Assembly: GCF_000732635.1 (NCBI RefSeq) | Contig: NZ_JPMD01000039.1 | Location: 1 to 55,178 of the forward strand | Direction: 5' to 3' | Source of the DNA: Clostridium sulfidigenes | GTDB lineage: Bacteria > Bacillota > Clostridia > Clostridiales > Clostridiaceae | DNA: 55,178 nucleotides | In this document: positions 1 through 7,364 of the stretch, one piece after another | How the letters are laid out: every line of letters begins with the position of its first letter | How positions within the stretch are numbered: position 1 is the stretch's first letter | The notes under the pieces: model-generated | Told to the model about the DNA's origin: nothing | The model's input: the letters and a program-made list of their open reading frames with translations, nothing else | The model's database searches: none | Translations under genes and position numbers: made by a program

Positions 1-114
1 AAAATGTCTTTTAAATTCATCAGTATATGTAATTGATTTTGATGAAATAGTCTGTACATATTTGTTTTGAGATAAGTTCTTAATTTGATATTCAGTGAAA
101 AATTTGTTGCTCAT
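1..114 (-). CDS. IS3-family transposase OrfA (helix-turn-helix protein), N-terminal 38 residues
   Basis: The reading frame starts at ATG 112-114 with a good AGGAG site at about 121-126 and runs off the window edge. The residues seen (MSNKFFTEYQ... then ITYTDEFKRHF) match the start of the small clostridial OrfA/HTH proteins of IS150-like elements, which have a ...VSEKSITYTDEFK... segment before the helix-turn-helix. OrfA binds the IS ends and is normally fused to the OrfB integrase by frameshifting. Only the N-terminus is visible, so completeness cannot be judged. Confidence 0.65.
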   Translation of the reverse strand, partial: MSNKFFTEYQIKNLSQNKYVQTISSKSITYTDEFKRHF

Positions 115-160
115 ATAATCACTCCTAAAGCTATATATTAATTTTATTATACATAAAAAT

Positions 161-204
161 ACCCTATATAATAGACTTTTTTTAAAGTGTCTACTATATA
201 GGGT
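161..204 (-). terminator. Stem-loop at IS end, can act as terminator of bioY read-through
   Basis: ACCCTATATAATAGAC (161-176) pairs with GTCTACTATATAGGGT (189-204) with one G-U type mismatch. On the minus strand the stem is followed by ATTTTTATG. It lies between bioY and the transposase start, so it would stop transcripts from bioY entering the transposase gene. Confidence 0.55.
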
Positions 205-239
205 ACATTTTAAATATCTACCGTGCTTTTATTAATCCT

Positions 240-764
240 CTATACATATTTTTTTAACCTTTTAACTAAGAAAGCTGATAAAATTATTTTTAATATATCT
301 CCAATTAAAAATGGTACTACACACATAAGCAACGCCTCTATTAGTCCATTTCGAGTTATATGCATAAACCATACTGTTCCTACGAAGTAACATCCTAAGA
401 TACCTACTACCATAGCCACTGTATAAGAATATATACTGTTCCCTAACCTTTTAACTATAACTCCAATTATAATTGTAGTTATAATATATCCTACTATATA
501 TCCTCCTGTAGGACCAACTAGAATTCCAAGCCCCCCTGTAAAGTTTGCATAAACAGGAACTCCAATAGCTCCAATTATTACATATACCAATTGACTAATT
601 GCACTTATCTTAGTTTCTAACAAGCCACCTGCAATAAAAACTGATATCATGGCAAGATTTATAGGAACAGGAGTAAATGGCAGTGGTATTGATATTTGTG
701 AGAGAATAGCTGTTAATGCAGCAAAAACAGCGCATAATATAATGTTCTTAGTTGTAATTTTCAA
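240..764 (-). CDS. bioY: Biotin transporter BioY (S component of ECF transporter)
   Basis: BioY is the membrane substrate-binding subunit that captures biotin and works with the shared ECF energizing module (EcfA1A2T). The protein is about 174 residues, normal for the family, with about six hydrophobic segments. It shows family stretches such as IPLPFTPVPINL, a GGLGILVGPTGGY segment near the middle, and LIGDILK near the C-terminus. I place the start at TTG 764 because GGGAGGT lies seven bases upstream; an in-frame ATG at 779 overlaps this Shine-Dalgarno and has none of its own. No ecf genes are nearby, so it must use a distant module. A BirA-type operator lies upstream. Confidence 0.93.
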   Translation of the reverse strand: MKITTKNIILCAVFAALTAILSQISIPLPFTPVPINLAMISVFIAGGLLETKISAISQLVYVIIGAIGVPVYANFTGGLGILVGPTGGYIVGYIITTIIIGVIVKRLGNSIYSYTVAMVVGILGCYFVGTVWFMHITRNGLIEALLMCVVPFLIGDILKIILSAFLVKRLKKYV

Positions 765-864
765 TGTTGTACCTCCCATATTAATACTTATTATATTTTA
801 TTTCAAATATTTATTCCCTCATATATTAACATATGTGTGCATCCATTTCTATAGATTTTGCGAA

Positions 865-900
865 AATTGTAATCTTTTTATTCAGATCAGGTTTACAATT
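865..900 (-). promoter_or_regulatory. BirA-type biotin operator upstream of bioY
   Basis: TTGTAATCT (867-875) and GGTTTACAA (890-898) form an inverted pair separated by 14 bases, fitting the published BirA operator form TTGTAAACC-N14/15-GGTTTACAA. The flanking AATT bases extend the symmetry (865-900). A TATAAT hexamer on the minus strand (920-925) just upstream could be the -10, which places the operator over the transcription start. The site predicts repression of bioY by biotin-loaded BirA. Confidence 0.7.
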
Positions 901-1030
901 TCTTTTATGGATTTTTTTAATTATACCTATACTAAAAAATATTACACGAATCCTTATGAAATCTTCAATTTTGTTTGAAACATGCTTAGAGGTATCTTAT
1001 ACAAAACATTTCTTATATGTAATATATTTC

Positions 1031-1570
1031 CTAAGAAATATTTTGTAAATGGTTATAATATTTCTTAGTAAGTTCATATAATTTTTCAAAGTTTTTATTT
1101 ATCCATACAATAAGTTCCTTAGCCTGTTCTTTTGCATCTCCATATTGTTTTTCTGTTATTTCCTTATTATTTAAAGCCTCTTCTAATTCCTCTTCGTCTA
1201 ATAAAATTACTTCTCCTGTAGTTAACACTACTATATCCAAAAATAAGTCATCATAAAAAGGTATTCCATCCTCAGTAAGTTCATATTTTTCTGAAATGTC
1301 AAAATACCATTGAATTATATTGTGTTTTTCATCAATCATAACTGTTAATACATAGTTTTTATTTTCTGGAAAATACTGAATCCAAGAATATTCCTTATCC
1401 ACAATACAATAATCCACACCCTTAGTTTGTATAATTAAGGGTTCTGTTATCTCTTTCATATGGATACTTGATATATATCCTCTTAACTCTTCATTATCTA
1501 TGAATTCAATTTTAAACTCTTTCCTTAATACTCTACTCCAATCTGGCTTATTAGCAAATCTTCTCTTCAT
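1031..1570 (-). CDS. DUF402 domain protein, Ntdp/FomD-like nucleoside phosphatase
   Basis: A 179-residue soluble protein. The core IIQWYFDISEKYELTEDGIP followed by YDDLFLDIVVLTTGEV and LDEEELEEAL is the DUF402 signature, with acidic residues that bind divalent metal in this fold. Characterised relatives hydrolyse nucleoside di- and triphosphates (Ntdp) or a nucleotidyl intermediate (FomD). The start has AAGGAGA ten bases upstream. It is co-directional with the 2H phosphoesterase gene 36 bases upstream. The exact substrate cannot be read from the sequence. Confidence 0.8.
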   Translation of the reverse strand: MKRRFANKPDWSRVLRKEFKIEFIDNEELRGYISSIHMKEITEPLIIQTKGVDYCIVDKEYSWIQYFPENKNYVLTVMIDEKHNIIQWYFDISEKYELTEDGIPFYDDLFLDIVVLTTGEVILLDEEELEEALNNKEITEKQYGDAKEQAKELIVWINKNFEKLYELTKKYYNHLQNIS

Positions 1571-1606
1571 TATATATCGTCTCCTTATAATGCTTATTAA
1601 TATAAT

Positions 1607-2146
1607 CTACTCTTGTAAATTAATCTCTATTTCCCTAATCGATCTGTCATTTTTAACTACAATTTCTGCAGATATCTTGTCCACCTTAGAAAAAAACTTT
1701 TCTTTCATGTTTCCAATTTTTTTATAAGCAATATTTAGCTCTTCCTCAGAACTAAATTTACCAATAGTCATATGTGGTATAAATTCAACCTGACTTAACC
1801 ACTGTGGCTTATACGCCTTAAGTATTCCATAATATAATCTACTGTGAATTTCTCTTATTTCTTCTTTGCCTTTCTTTACCTCTAAACATAAATATAAACT
1901 TGAATCACTGCTAATTTTTATTATTCCTTCAAGTTCCACATTAAAGGGCTTTACACCCTTTAATGCTTCATTCATCCAATTCCTCAATTGGTACTCTTTA
2001 ATTTTACTTTCAAAAGGAAAGACTAACGTTATATGAGGGCTCACATTATTTACAAAAGGATCATAAGTTTCTCTTATTTCATTAATTGTATTTATATTTT
2101 GAAACTCTGGAAATATCATTATACATCTTTTTATATCATTACCCAT
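1607..2146 (-). CDS. 2H phosphoesterase (2'-5' RNA ligase-like family)
   Basis: A 179-residue protein with the two H-x-T/S motifs of the 2H superfamily: HITL after VSP (about residue 38) and HMTI after FIP (about residue 130). The two histidines form the active site for opening 2',3'-cyclic phosphates or related cyclic phosphodiesters. GGAG lies eight bases before the ATG. A second, divergent member lies just upstream (2306-2836). Bacterial members act on RNA ends, ADP-ribose cyclic phosphate or unknown substrates; the sequence does not choose between them. Confidence 0.82.
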   Translation of the reverse strand: MGNDIKRCIMIFPEFQNINTINEIRETYDPFVNNVSPHITLVFPFESKIKEYQLRNWMNEALKGVKPFNVELEGIIKISSDSSLYLCLEVKKGKEEIREIHSRLYYGILKAYKPQWLSQVEFIPHMTIGKFSSEEELNIAYKKIGNMKEKFFSKVDKISAEIVVKNDRSIREIEINLQE

Positions 2147-2305
2147 AGCTACTCCTATCCAGATATATATTATAAATATATAAAGTTTATTCTAGCTTAA
2201 ACTAAAAATTTATTGTAATTTTAATTATATATATAACTATATCTATATTAATTTTCTATAATAACTATTGATATTAAATTATCACTCAGTAGTTATTATA
2301 TTATT

Positions 2306-2836
2306 TTACTTTTGGAAAAGATACTCTCTATGTAATACCCAAGTATTAGTCTCCCACCTATAAATACATACATTATCAAAATAGCCATGAAAATTGCATG
2401 GATACTTATTTACATAATTCCAAAGATCATAATATATGGTTTTTATTCCTTTTGAACCTATGGTAATATGAAATATTTTATCCTTACCATCTTTATTAGT
2501 AAATTCAATATAAGGAATCCTACTCATTTCACTAATTAATTCATCGTGAAGAGCCTTTCCCTCTTCACTCATTTTCATATCCATATATATCACTCTATCA
2601 TCAAAGTGATTATAACCTTTAATCTCTAAAGGCTCTCTTTTATGAGATTTACAATAATTTTCTATAGATCTCTCTAGTTCTTTAATATCTCCATCATATT
2701 CAAAGGGGGCTTTTATAGTAAAATGTGCAGGTAATTTTGAAGACCTAGCTTTAAACTTATCATAAACTTCTTTTCTAAGATTATTATTAAAATCTCCAGC
2801 TTCCCCCTTTATGACTGAAACAACAACGTATCTCAT
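2306..2836 (-). CDS. 2H phosphoesterase (2'-5' RNA ligase-like family), second copy
   Basis: Two H-x-T motifs, HFTI (about residue 39 of the chosen form) and HITI (about residue 125), mark a 2H-fold cyclic phosphodiesterase. The start is taken at ATG 2834-2836 (MRYVVVSV), with TTAGGAAG upstream. A longer form from the in-frame GTG at 2857 would overlap the previous gene and lacks a site. The start lies four bases past the stop of the S66 peptidase gene, so the two are surely co-transcribed. It differs strongly from the neighbouring 2H protein at 1607-2146, suggesting different substrates rather than a fresh duplication. Confidence 0.82.
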   Translation of the reverse strand: MRYVVVSVIKGEAGDFNNNLRKEVYDKFKARSSKLPAHFTIKAPFEYDGDIKELERSIENYCKSHKREPLEIKGYNHFDDRVIYMDMKMSEEGKALHDELISEMSRIPYIEFTNKDGKDKIFHITIGSKGIKTIYYDLWNYVNKYPCNFHGYFDNVCIYRWETNTWVLHREYLFQK

Positions 2837-2840
2837 TTTA

Positions 2841-3947
2841 TCACTTCCTAACTCCACTTTCTATTATTGAAAAACCCTTCTCTTCGCAATCTATTTCAGC
2901 CTTTGCTCCATAAGGAATTGTAATCATAGGTGCAGTGTGTCCAAAATTCACATTAAATAGTATTGGTAAATCTTTTAGTTTCAATTCATCTCTTATGACC
3001 TTAATAAAAGCTTCCTTATACTCATTATAATAAACATTATCATAAGGTTTCCCAAAAACTATTCCATTTATATTTTGTAAAATTCCTTGAGCACCATAGT
3101 TTCGTAGCCAACATTCCAAATAAGTAGGTTCTGGTTTATCTTCTGATGTTTCCAAAAACAATATTCCATCTTTCCACATGTCACTACTTGGCCATACTTC
3201 AGTTCCTTTTAACATTTCTAATACATCAATACAACCACCTATTAAATGTCCTTGAACCTTTCCACTTCCTTGCAATAATTCATATCCCATATTTTTATTT
3301 ACTTTTCTTGAAATAAATTTATTCTTTACTTCCCAAGGTAAATATTCACTTGTCCAAATTTCTGATGGTCTAATATTACCAATAACATCATTAGTAAATA
3401 GTACTCTGTTTATATAAAACTTAGTATAGTCAAACATTTTTATATTTTCTGCAAATTCAGAAAGTACCGCAGGTCCATAAAAACTACAAATTCCAGCTTT
3501 CATACATATAAAATGTGTAACTGTACTATCAGAATAACCAATAAAAATTTTAGGATTATTCCTTATTATTTCGTAATCAATATAAGGTAAAATTCTTATG
3601 CTTTCATTGCCTCCGATACAAGAAAAAATACCTTTAATCGAAGGATCTTTAAAAGCTTCCATCAAATCCTTTGCCCTTTCTTCCGGATTATTATATATAT
3701 ATTCTGTACCCTTAAGAGTTGTCTTCATTTCCATAACTTGAAGCCCAAAATCTTCTTGAAGTCTTTTTTTCCCAACTTCATATCTCCAAAGAATATCTTC
3801 ATCTCCTGCTCCACCCCAAGATAAACTTATAGTTGCAACTTTATCTCCTTTCATTAACATAATAGGTTTTTTAAGTCCCATGGAGTTTAAATCATTTCTT
3901 TTATTATTATAATCTGATTTTAACATATCTTCAAAGTTTTTTCCCAT
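2841..3947 (-). CDS. S66 family serine peptidase, MccF-like
   Basis: A 368-residue cytoplasmic protein with the S66 Ser-Glu-His triad: Ser139 in GYSDST, Glu266 in FLETSED and His337 in FGHTAP. S66 splits into LD-carboxypeptidases (cell-wall recycling) and MccF-like enzymes that cleave the amide bond of processed microcin C and related aminoacyl-nucleotides. The stretches CIGGNESIRILPYID, PKIFIGYSD and LRNYGAQGIL followed by INGIVFGKP look like the MccF branch. AAGGGAG precedes the ATG. The NUDIX gene ends 14 bases upstream and the 2H gene starts four bases downstream, forming a tight operon. Confidence 0.85.
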   Translation of the reverse strand: MGKNFEDMLKSDYNNKRNDLNSMGLKKPIMLMKGDKVATISLSWGGAGDEDILWRYEVGKKRLQEDFGLQVMEMKTTLKGTEYIYNNPEERAKDLMEAFKDPSIKGIFSCIGGNESIRILPYIDYEIIRNNPKIFIGYSDSTVTHFICMKAGICSFYGPAVLSEFAENIKMFDYTKFYINRVLFTNDVIGNIRPSEIWTSEYLPWEVKNKFISRKVNKNMGYELLQGSGKVQGHLIGGCIDVLEMLKGTEVWPSSDMWKDGILFLETSEDKPEPTYLECWLRNYGAQGILQNINGIVFGKPYDNVYYNEYKEAFIKVIRDELKLKDLPILFNVNFGHTAPMITIPYGAKAEIDCEEKGFSIIESGVRK

Positions 3948-3961
3948 TTTTTAACTCCCTT

Positions 3962-4438
3962 CTACCTAATACTTATAGGTTTATTTAATTTTGCTCCATC
4001 ATCTAAAGTATATATTCTGTTAACTTTATTAAATAAATGAGGCTGTATTAATGGATAAGTAAGATTTTTAGGTTGATTATCAAATAAGCAAATTTCCCCA
4101 ATTTCCAAGTTAGGAAGTTCACCTAACTCCTCAATATCGGCAAAGAAAAGTGCCCCATAGGATTCATCATATTCATCAGTGTCATTACTCTCCCTTACAA
4201 CAGAGTATATATTTACAGGATTAAGTTTAAATTTTATAGCTCCTGTTTCTTCTCTCAATTCTCTATTTGCAGTATCCTTTATACTTTCATTCTCTTCTCT
4301 ATGTCCTCCTGGAATCTCCCAAGTATCTCTTTCTTTATGCTTTACAAATATCCATTGATTCATATATCTTGCCATTATTACTGCAAATTTCAATTTATAA
4401 TCATCTATTTCGCTAAATTTATAAAAATTAACTTTCAT
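3962..4438 (-). CDS. NUDIX hydrolase
   Basis: A complete Nudix box (G-x5-E-x7-RE-L-REE-TG-A) begins at GGHREENE, about residue 45 of the 158-residue protein, and supplies the Mg2+-binding glutamates. Family members hydrolyse a nucleoside diphosphate linked to another group. The chosen start is ATG 4436-4438 (MKVNFYKFSEID), preceded by AAGGAGT; a longer frame from 4456 would run through that site. It is the first gene of the operon NUDIX-S66-2H. Tryptophans before the box (MNQWIFVKHK...TWEIP) are typical of the family, but the substrate is unknown. Confidence 0.85.
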   Translation of the reverse strand: MKVNFYKFSEIDDYKLKFAVIMARYMNQWIFVKHKERDTWEIPGGHREENESIKDTANRELREETGAIKFKLNPVNIYSVVRESNDTDEYDESYGALFFADIEELGELPNLEIGEICLFDNQPKNLTYPLIQPHLFNKVNRIYTLDDGAKLNKPISIR

Positions 4439-4469
4439 TATTCCACTCCTTACCAATATAAGATTACTC

Positions 4470-4559
4470 TATAAACAGAGTTCTTAGCTTCTCTGAAGGT
4501 TACTAACAGAATTCTTAGTATCAATTTATTTGATACTTAGAATTCGTTGTCCTTTAGGG
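4470..4559 (+). repeat. Dispersed structured repeat, copy A
   Basis: It shares with copy B (18804-18910, opposite strand) an identical 16-base start, TATAAACAGAGTTCTT, a CTAACAGA block and a closing TCGTTGTCCTTTAGGG. Between these lies a hairpin whose arms are AATTCTTAGTATC and GATACTTAGAATT here. In copy B an A-T pair in the stem is replaced by C-G on both arms, so base pairing is conserved. The short variable hairpin after the first block differs in length between the copies. Confidence 0.75.
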
Positions 4560-4718
4560 GAAATCGTTATCCAGGGACGTACCAGCTCTTAACCCCCACT
4601 TTAAAAAAAGAGGGAGTATTAGAGCTGGTAGTCATCGGATTAACCTTTATTATATATTACAATAAACTTACAGTATTAACAAATGAATAATAACTTTTAA
4701 TAAATGTTTTATGTAAAA

Positions 4719-4755
4719 TAAAAGCACTAAAGATATTTTTTATCTTAGTGCTTTT
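4719..4755. terminator. Bidirectional rho-independent terminator
   Basis: AAAAGCACTAA-AGATA pairs with TATCTTAGTGCTTTT. T-runs follow on both strands (TTTTTTAATTT on plus, TTTTATTTT on minus). It would end the CAP-domain gene on the minus strand and the candidate RNA on the plus strand. Confidence 0.8.
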
Positions 4756-4808
4756 TTAATTTAATCCTTAATTACATATTTACAGTGAAACTTTTAATGC
4801 TTGTACTA

Positions 4809-5675
4809 TTATTTATAAAACTCTTGTGTAGCATAGTATCTATTCCCAGCTTTATATACACCAACACCTATACTTGTAAAGTTAGGGGATAGTATGTTTT
4901 CTCTATGCCCTTGTGAATTCATCCAATTTATCATAAATTGATTTGCAAGTTCATTTATATCAGATACTCCACCTATATAAGCTATATTCTCTCCCCAAGA
5001 TCTATAAGAAATACCGTCTCTAGCCATTTGTGCTGTTATAAGCTCACCCTCTAGATTTCTATGGTCAAAATAATTTTTATCTCCCATATCCTTTGATTTT
5101 ATTCTTGCGTATTTCTCCATAAGAGTACTGTAACTTAGGGTGCTCATACCCGCTCTAGCTCTCTCTTCATTTACTTTTGTAAATATAAGCTGTTCTATTT
5201 GCGATGAAAAATCACCTGTAACTGTTGTAGTCGGTGTAGTTGATTTAGATGGTGTATTCACTTTTTCCTGAGATGGTACCGATGACTTTTCAGTATTACT
5301 ATAAGAATTATCTTCAGTTATTTCTTCTTGATTATTAACTGTAGTATTAGAACTTTCTTTTTCCTCTAAATTCCTTCCTTCATCATTATTAACTACATTT
5401 TTATCATTTTGTGAATTATCAGCTTGTCCACTACCTCGAGATAACCTAGTATCTTTACTAAGGTTTATTTCTTCATTACTGTTTTTATCTTCTTCATTTA
5501 CTTCATCATATAAAGCAATTTCATTTCTCTTGTCCCCTATTGTGTCTTCTTTTTCATCTACACTTTCAATAGCTGAATTATTAATGTACTTAGAATTATT
5601 TTGTAAAGTTAATCCTACCAGTGCAGTGCCTGCTAATGCTCCACATATAATTAATGTAATAAGTTTCCTCTTCAT
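4809..5675 (-). CDS. CAP-domain (SCP/YkwD-like) exported protein
   Basis: A 288-residue protein with a positively charged N-terminus and one hydrophobic segment (about residues 5-25), a signal peptide or anchor. A long Asn/Ser/Glu/Thr-rich linker follows to about residue 155. The C-terminal CAP domain (about 160-288) shows the family landmarks: VNEERARAGM, YFDHRN, SWGENIAY, WMNSQGHRENIL and YYATQEFYK. Bacterial CAP proteins of this type (YkwD) are extracellular and often linked to sporulation or cell-surface functions, but their activity is unknown. The start is ATG 5673-5675 with AAGGAGTG upstream; the in-frame GTG at 5684 overlaps that site. Confidence 0.87.
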   Translation of the reverse strand: MKRKLITLIICGALAGTALVGLTLQNNSKYINNSAIESVDEKEDTIGDKRNEIALYDEVNEEDKNSNEEINLSKDTRLSRGSGQADNSQNDKNVVNNDEGRNLEEKESSNTTVNNQEEITEDNSYSNTEKSSVPSQEKVNTPSKSTTPTTTVTGDFSSQIEQLIFTKVNEERARAGMSTLSYSTLMEKYARIKSKDMGDKNYFDHRNLEGELITAQMARDGISYRSWGENIAYIGGVSDINELANQFMINWMNSQGHRENILSPNFTSIGVGVYKAGNRYYATQEFYK

Positions 5676-6046
5676 TAGTATCACTCCTTTTAATTCCCTT
5701 ATTATTTATTTATAACATAAAATATAGAATTTTTTATTAGTAGAACACTTCCTATGATTCTATAATAATTAATAATTTCATATTATTTACTTATAATAAC
5801 GTTCCTCTCTTCTATAAATTTTTCTACTAACTATAATACAAATGCTATAATTGTTACACTTTTCCAGATTAATAAATGAATATAATCTATATATAAATTT
5901 TAATTTATTTAAAAATTTATTATTCTTCACCTATGAATAGCCACTTAATTGCAATTATATTTAACTAAAAATTCATATAATTCACTTTATTTATATTATA
6001 TAATTATTTTATAACCTTAAATTAATTATGAGGGGGAACTATAAAT
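5676..6046. other. Divergent intergenic region between CAP gene and phosphatase gene
   Basis: 371 very AT-rich bases with no open frame that has a ribosome site. It must hold promoters for both flanking genes, but no clear -35/-10 pair stands out. I see no repeat or RNA structure. Confidence 0.5.
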
Positions 6047-6658
6047 TTGGATATCATTGTAATTAGACATGGTCAATCAGAAGCAGACATATTAAATGTT
6101 CATGAAGGAAGAGCAGATTTTCCATTAACAAAGCTTGGAAATAAGCAAAGTTTAGCTATGTCAAATTTTTTATCAATTAATTATAATATTGATAAAATTT
6201 ATTCCAGTCCGTTAAAACGTGCTAGTGAAACTGCTAAAATATTATCTAATGCTACTAACATTCCTATTATATATGAAAATGGACTTATGGAATTTAATAA
6301 TGGACTATTAGCAGGGTTATCTAGAGAAGAGGCAAATGAACGCTATCCTGAACCTGCTATAAGATGGCCACACACATCTATGTATGGAATGGAAAGTATG
6401 ATAGAATTCAGATCCAGAGCTGAATCCATATTATCAAAGATAGTTAGCGAAAACTCCTCTGATTCTACTATAGCCATTGTTGCTCATGGTGGCATTATAA
6501 ATATGCTTTTTAGAAGTTTTCTTGAGCTTCCTATAAATTCACAACTTTTTATATCTACAGGTGATACTGGAATACACCACTGGCAGATAACTAGCTGTTG
6601 TCATAGAATAATTTATACAAATAAATTATCTCATTTAGATACCTTAGATAGTAAATAA
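6047..6658 (+). CDS. Histidine phosphatase family protein (phosphoglycerate-mutase-like)
   Basis: A 203-residue cytoplasmic protein with the catalytic RHG motif at residues 7-9 (IRHGQSEAD), the SPLKRASETA segment with its conserved arginine near residue 58, and the second histidine in AHGG (about residue 146). The phospho-histidine mechanism is shared by metabolite phosphatases and cofactor-dependent mutases; this short form suggests a phosphatase. It starts at TTG with GAGGGGGAAC upstream; the nearby ATG at 6028 is out of frame. A GNAT gene follows 30 bases later in the same direction. Confidence 0.85.
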   Translation: MDIIVIRHGQSEADILNVHEGRADFPLTKLGNKQSLAMSNFLSINYNIDKIYSSPLKRASETAKILSNATNIPIIYENGLMEFNNGLLAGLSREEANERYPEPAIRWPHTSMYGMESMIEFRSRAESILSKIVSENSSDSTIAIVAHGGIINMLFRSFLELPINSQLFISTGDTGIHHWQITSCCHRIIYTNKLSHLDTLDSK

Positions 6659-6688
6659 TCTATTAATATAAGTTATGAAAGGAAATAA

Positions 6689-7222
6689 ATGATGATATAT
6701 AAAGAATTAAAAATAACTGACTTGGTTCCTGAACTATTAAATGATTTTGATAGACATGAGAAAATATACAGAGCTTGGAGACTAAGAGATGATGGAAGTG
6801 AGTATCTAAAAGATATCTATTATGAAGAGAATTGGGATAATAATGAGCTATTATGCATATGTAATGAATTAAAATCTACATTTGAAAAAGGTGGTTCAGT
6901 TTTTGCAGCCTTTGATGAAAGTAAATTAGTAGGATTTGCTTCCCTAGAAAATGAATTCTTTGGGAGTAAAAAACAATATATTCAATTGTCCAATCTTCAC
7001 ATTACAAACAGCCACCGCCATAAAGGTATTGGGAAAACACTATTTAACATGTGTATTGATAAAGCTAGAGAATTAAAAGCTAGTAAAGTTTATATCTCTG
7101 CCTCATCTTGTGAAAATGCTCAAACCTTTTATAGGTGTATGGGATGTATACTAACTAAAGAAGTAAATAAAAAGCTATATAATCTTGAACCCTTTGATTA
7201 TCATATGGAATATATCTTATAA
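6689..7222 (+). CDS. GNAT family N-acetyltransferase
   Basis: A 177-residue protein with GNAT motif A, RHKGIGKTLF (about residue 110), which binds the pyrophosphate of acetyl-CoA, preceded by the strand IQLSNLHI. The C-terminal strand and loop, with ENAQTFYRCMGC, match motif B. AAAGGAAATAA precedes two adjacent ATG codons. It is probably co-transcribed with the histidine phosphatase upstream. The acceptor substrate is unknown; the general form resembles small-molecule or antibiotic acetyltransferases. Confidence 0.85.
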   Translation: MMIYKELKITDLVPELLNDFDRHEKIYRAWRLRDDGSEYLKDIYYEENWDNNELLCICNELKSTFEKGGSVFAAFDESKLVGFASLENEFFGSKKQYIQLSNLHITNSHRHKGIGKTLFNMCIDKARELKASKVYISASSCENAQTFYRCMGCILTKEVNKKLYNLEPFDYHMEYIL

Positions 7223-7259
7223 AATATATTATATTTAACTCAGTATAAAATGCTTAAAA

Positions 7260-7297
7260 GGAAGTAGATTAATTAAACATGCAATTAATCTACTTCC
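7260..7297. terminator. Rho-independent terminator between convergent genes
   Basis: GGAAGTAGATTAATT (7260-7274) and AATTAATCTACTTCC (7283-7297) form a perfect 15-bp stem with an eight-base loop. TTTT follows on the minus strand (end of the ABC transporter operon) and TTCTATTC on the plus strand (end of the GNAT gene). Confidence 0.8.
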
Positions 7298-7364
7298 TTC
7301 TATTCAATAGGTAAATGAATTCTAACTTTGGATATTCAAAAACTTCTTCTATATAGGCTATCTT

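Larger units (their letters stand above)
1..206 (-). mobile_element. Left end of an IS3-family (IS150-like) insertion sequence, truncated by window edge
   Basis: The outer end is placed at about 206, where the minus strand begins TGTACCC, a TGTA-type terminus usual for IS150-group elements. The transposase orfA start lies about 92 bases inside this end, a normal distance for the family. A strong stem-loop (161-204) sits just inside the tip. The rest of the element, including orfB and the other inverted repeat, is outside the window, so the boundary is inferred and no target duplication can be checked. Confidence 0.6.
4470..4755 (+). ncRNA. Candidate structured non-coding RNA
   Basis: No open frame fills this stretch. 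It begins with the repeat core also found at 18804-18910. It continues with a long imperfect hairpin: TACCAGCTCT (about 4580-4589) pairs with AGAGCTGGTA (4621-4630), flanked by GAC/GTC and ATCC/GGAT pairs. It ends at a good plus-strand terminator (4719-4755). A plausible promoter (TTCATT, 17 bases, TATAAG, ending about 4462) would start transcription near 4470. It is antisense to the leader of the NUDIX operon and convergent with the CAP gene. I do not recognise a known RNA family; transcription is inferred. Confidence 0.4.

Noticed and set aside
4470..4760. Riboswitch controlling the NUDIX operon
   Set aside because: The element reads on the plus strand, away from the minus-strand operon, and copy B has the opposite relation to its neighbour; none of the riboswitch consensus cores I know is seen.
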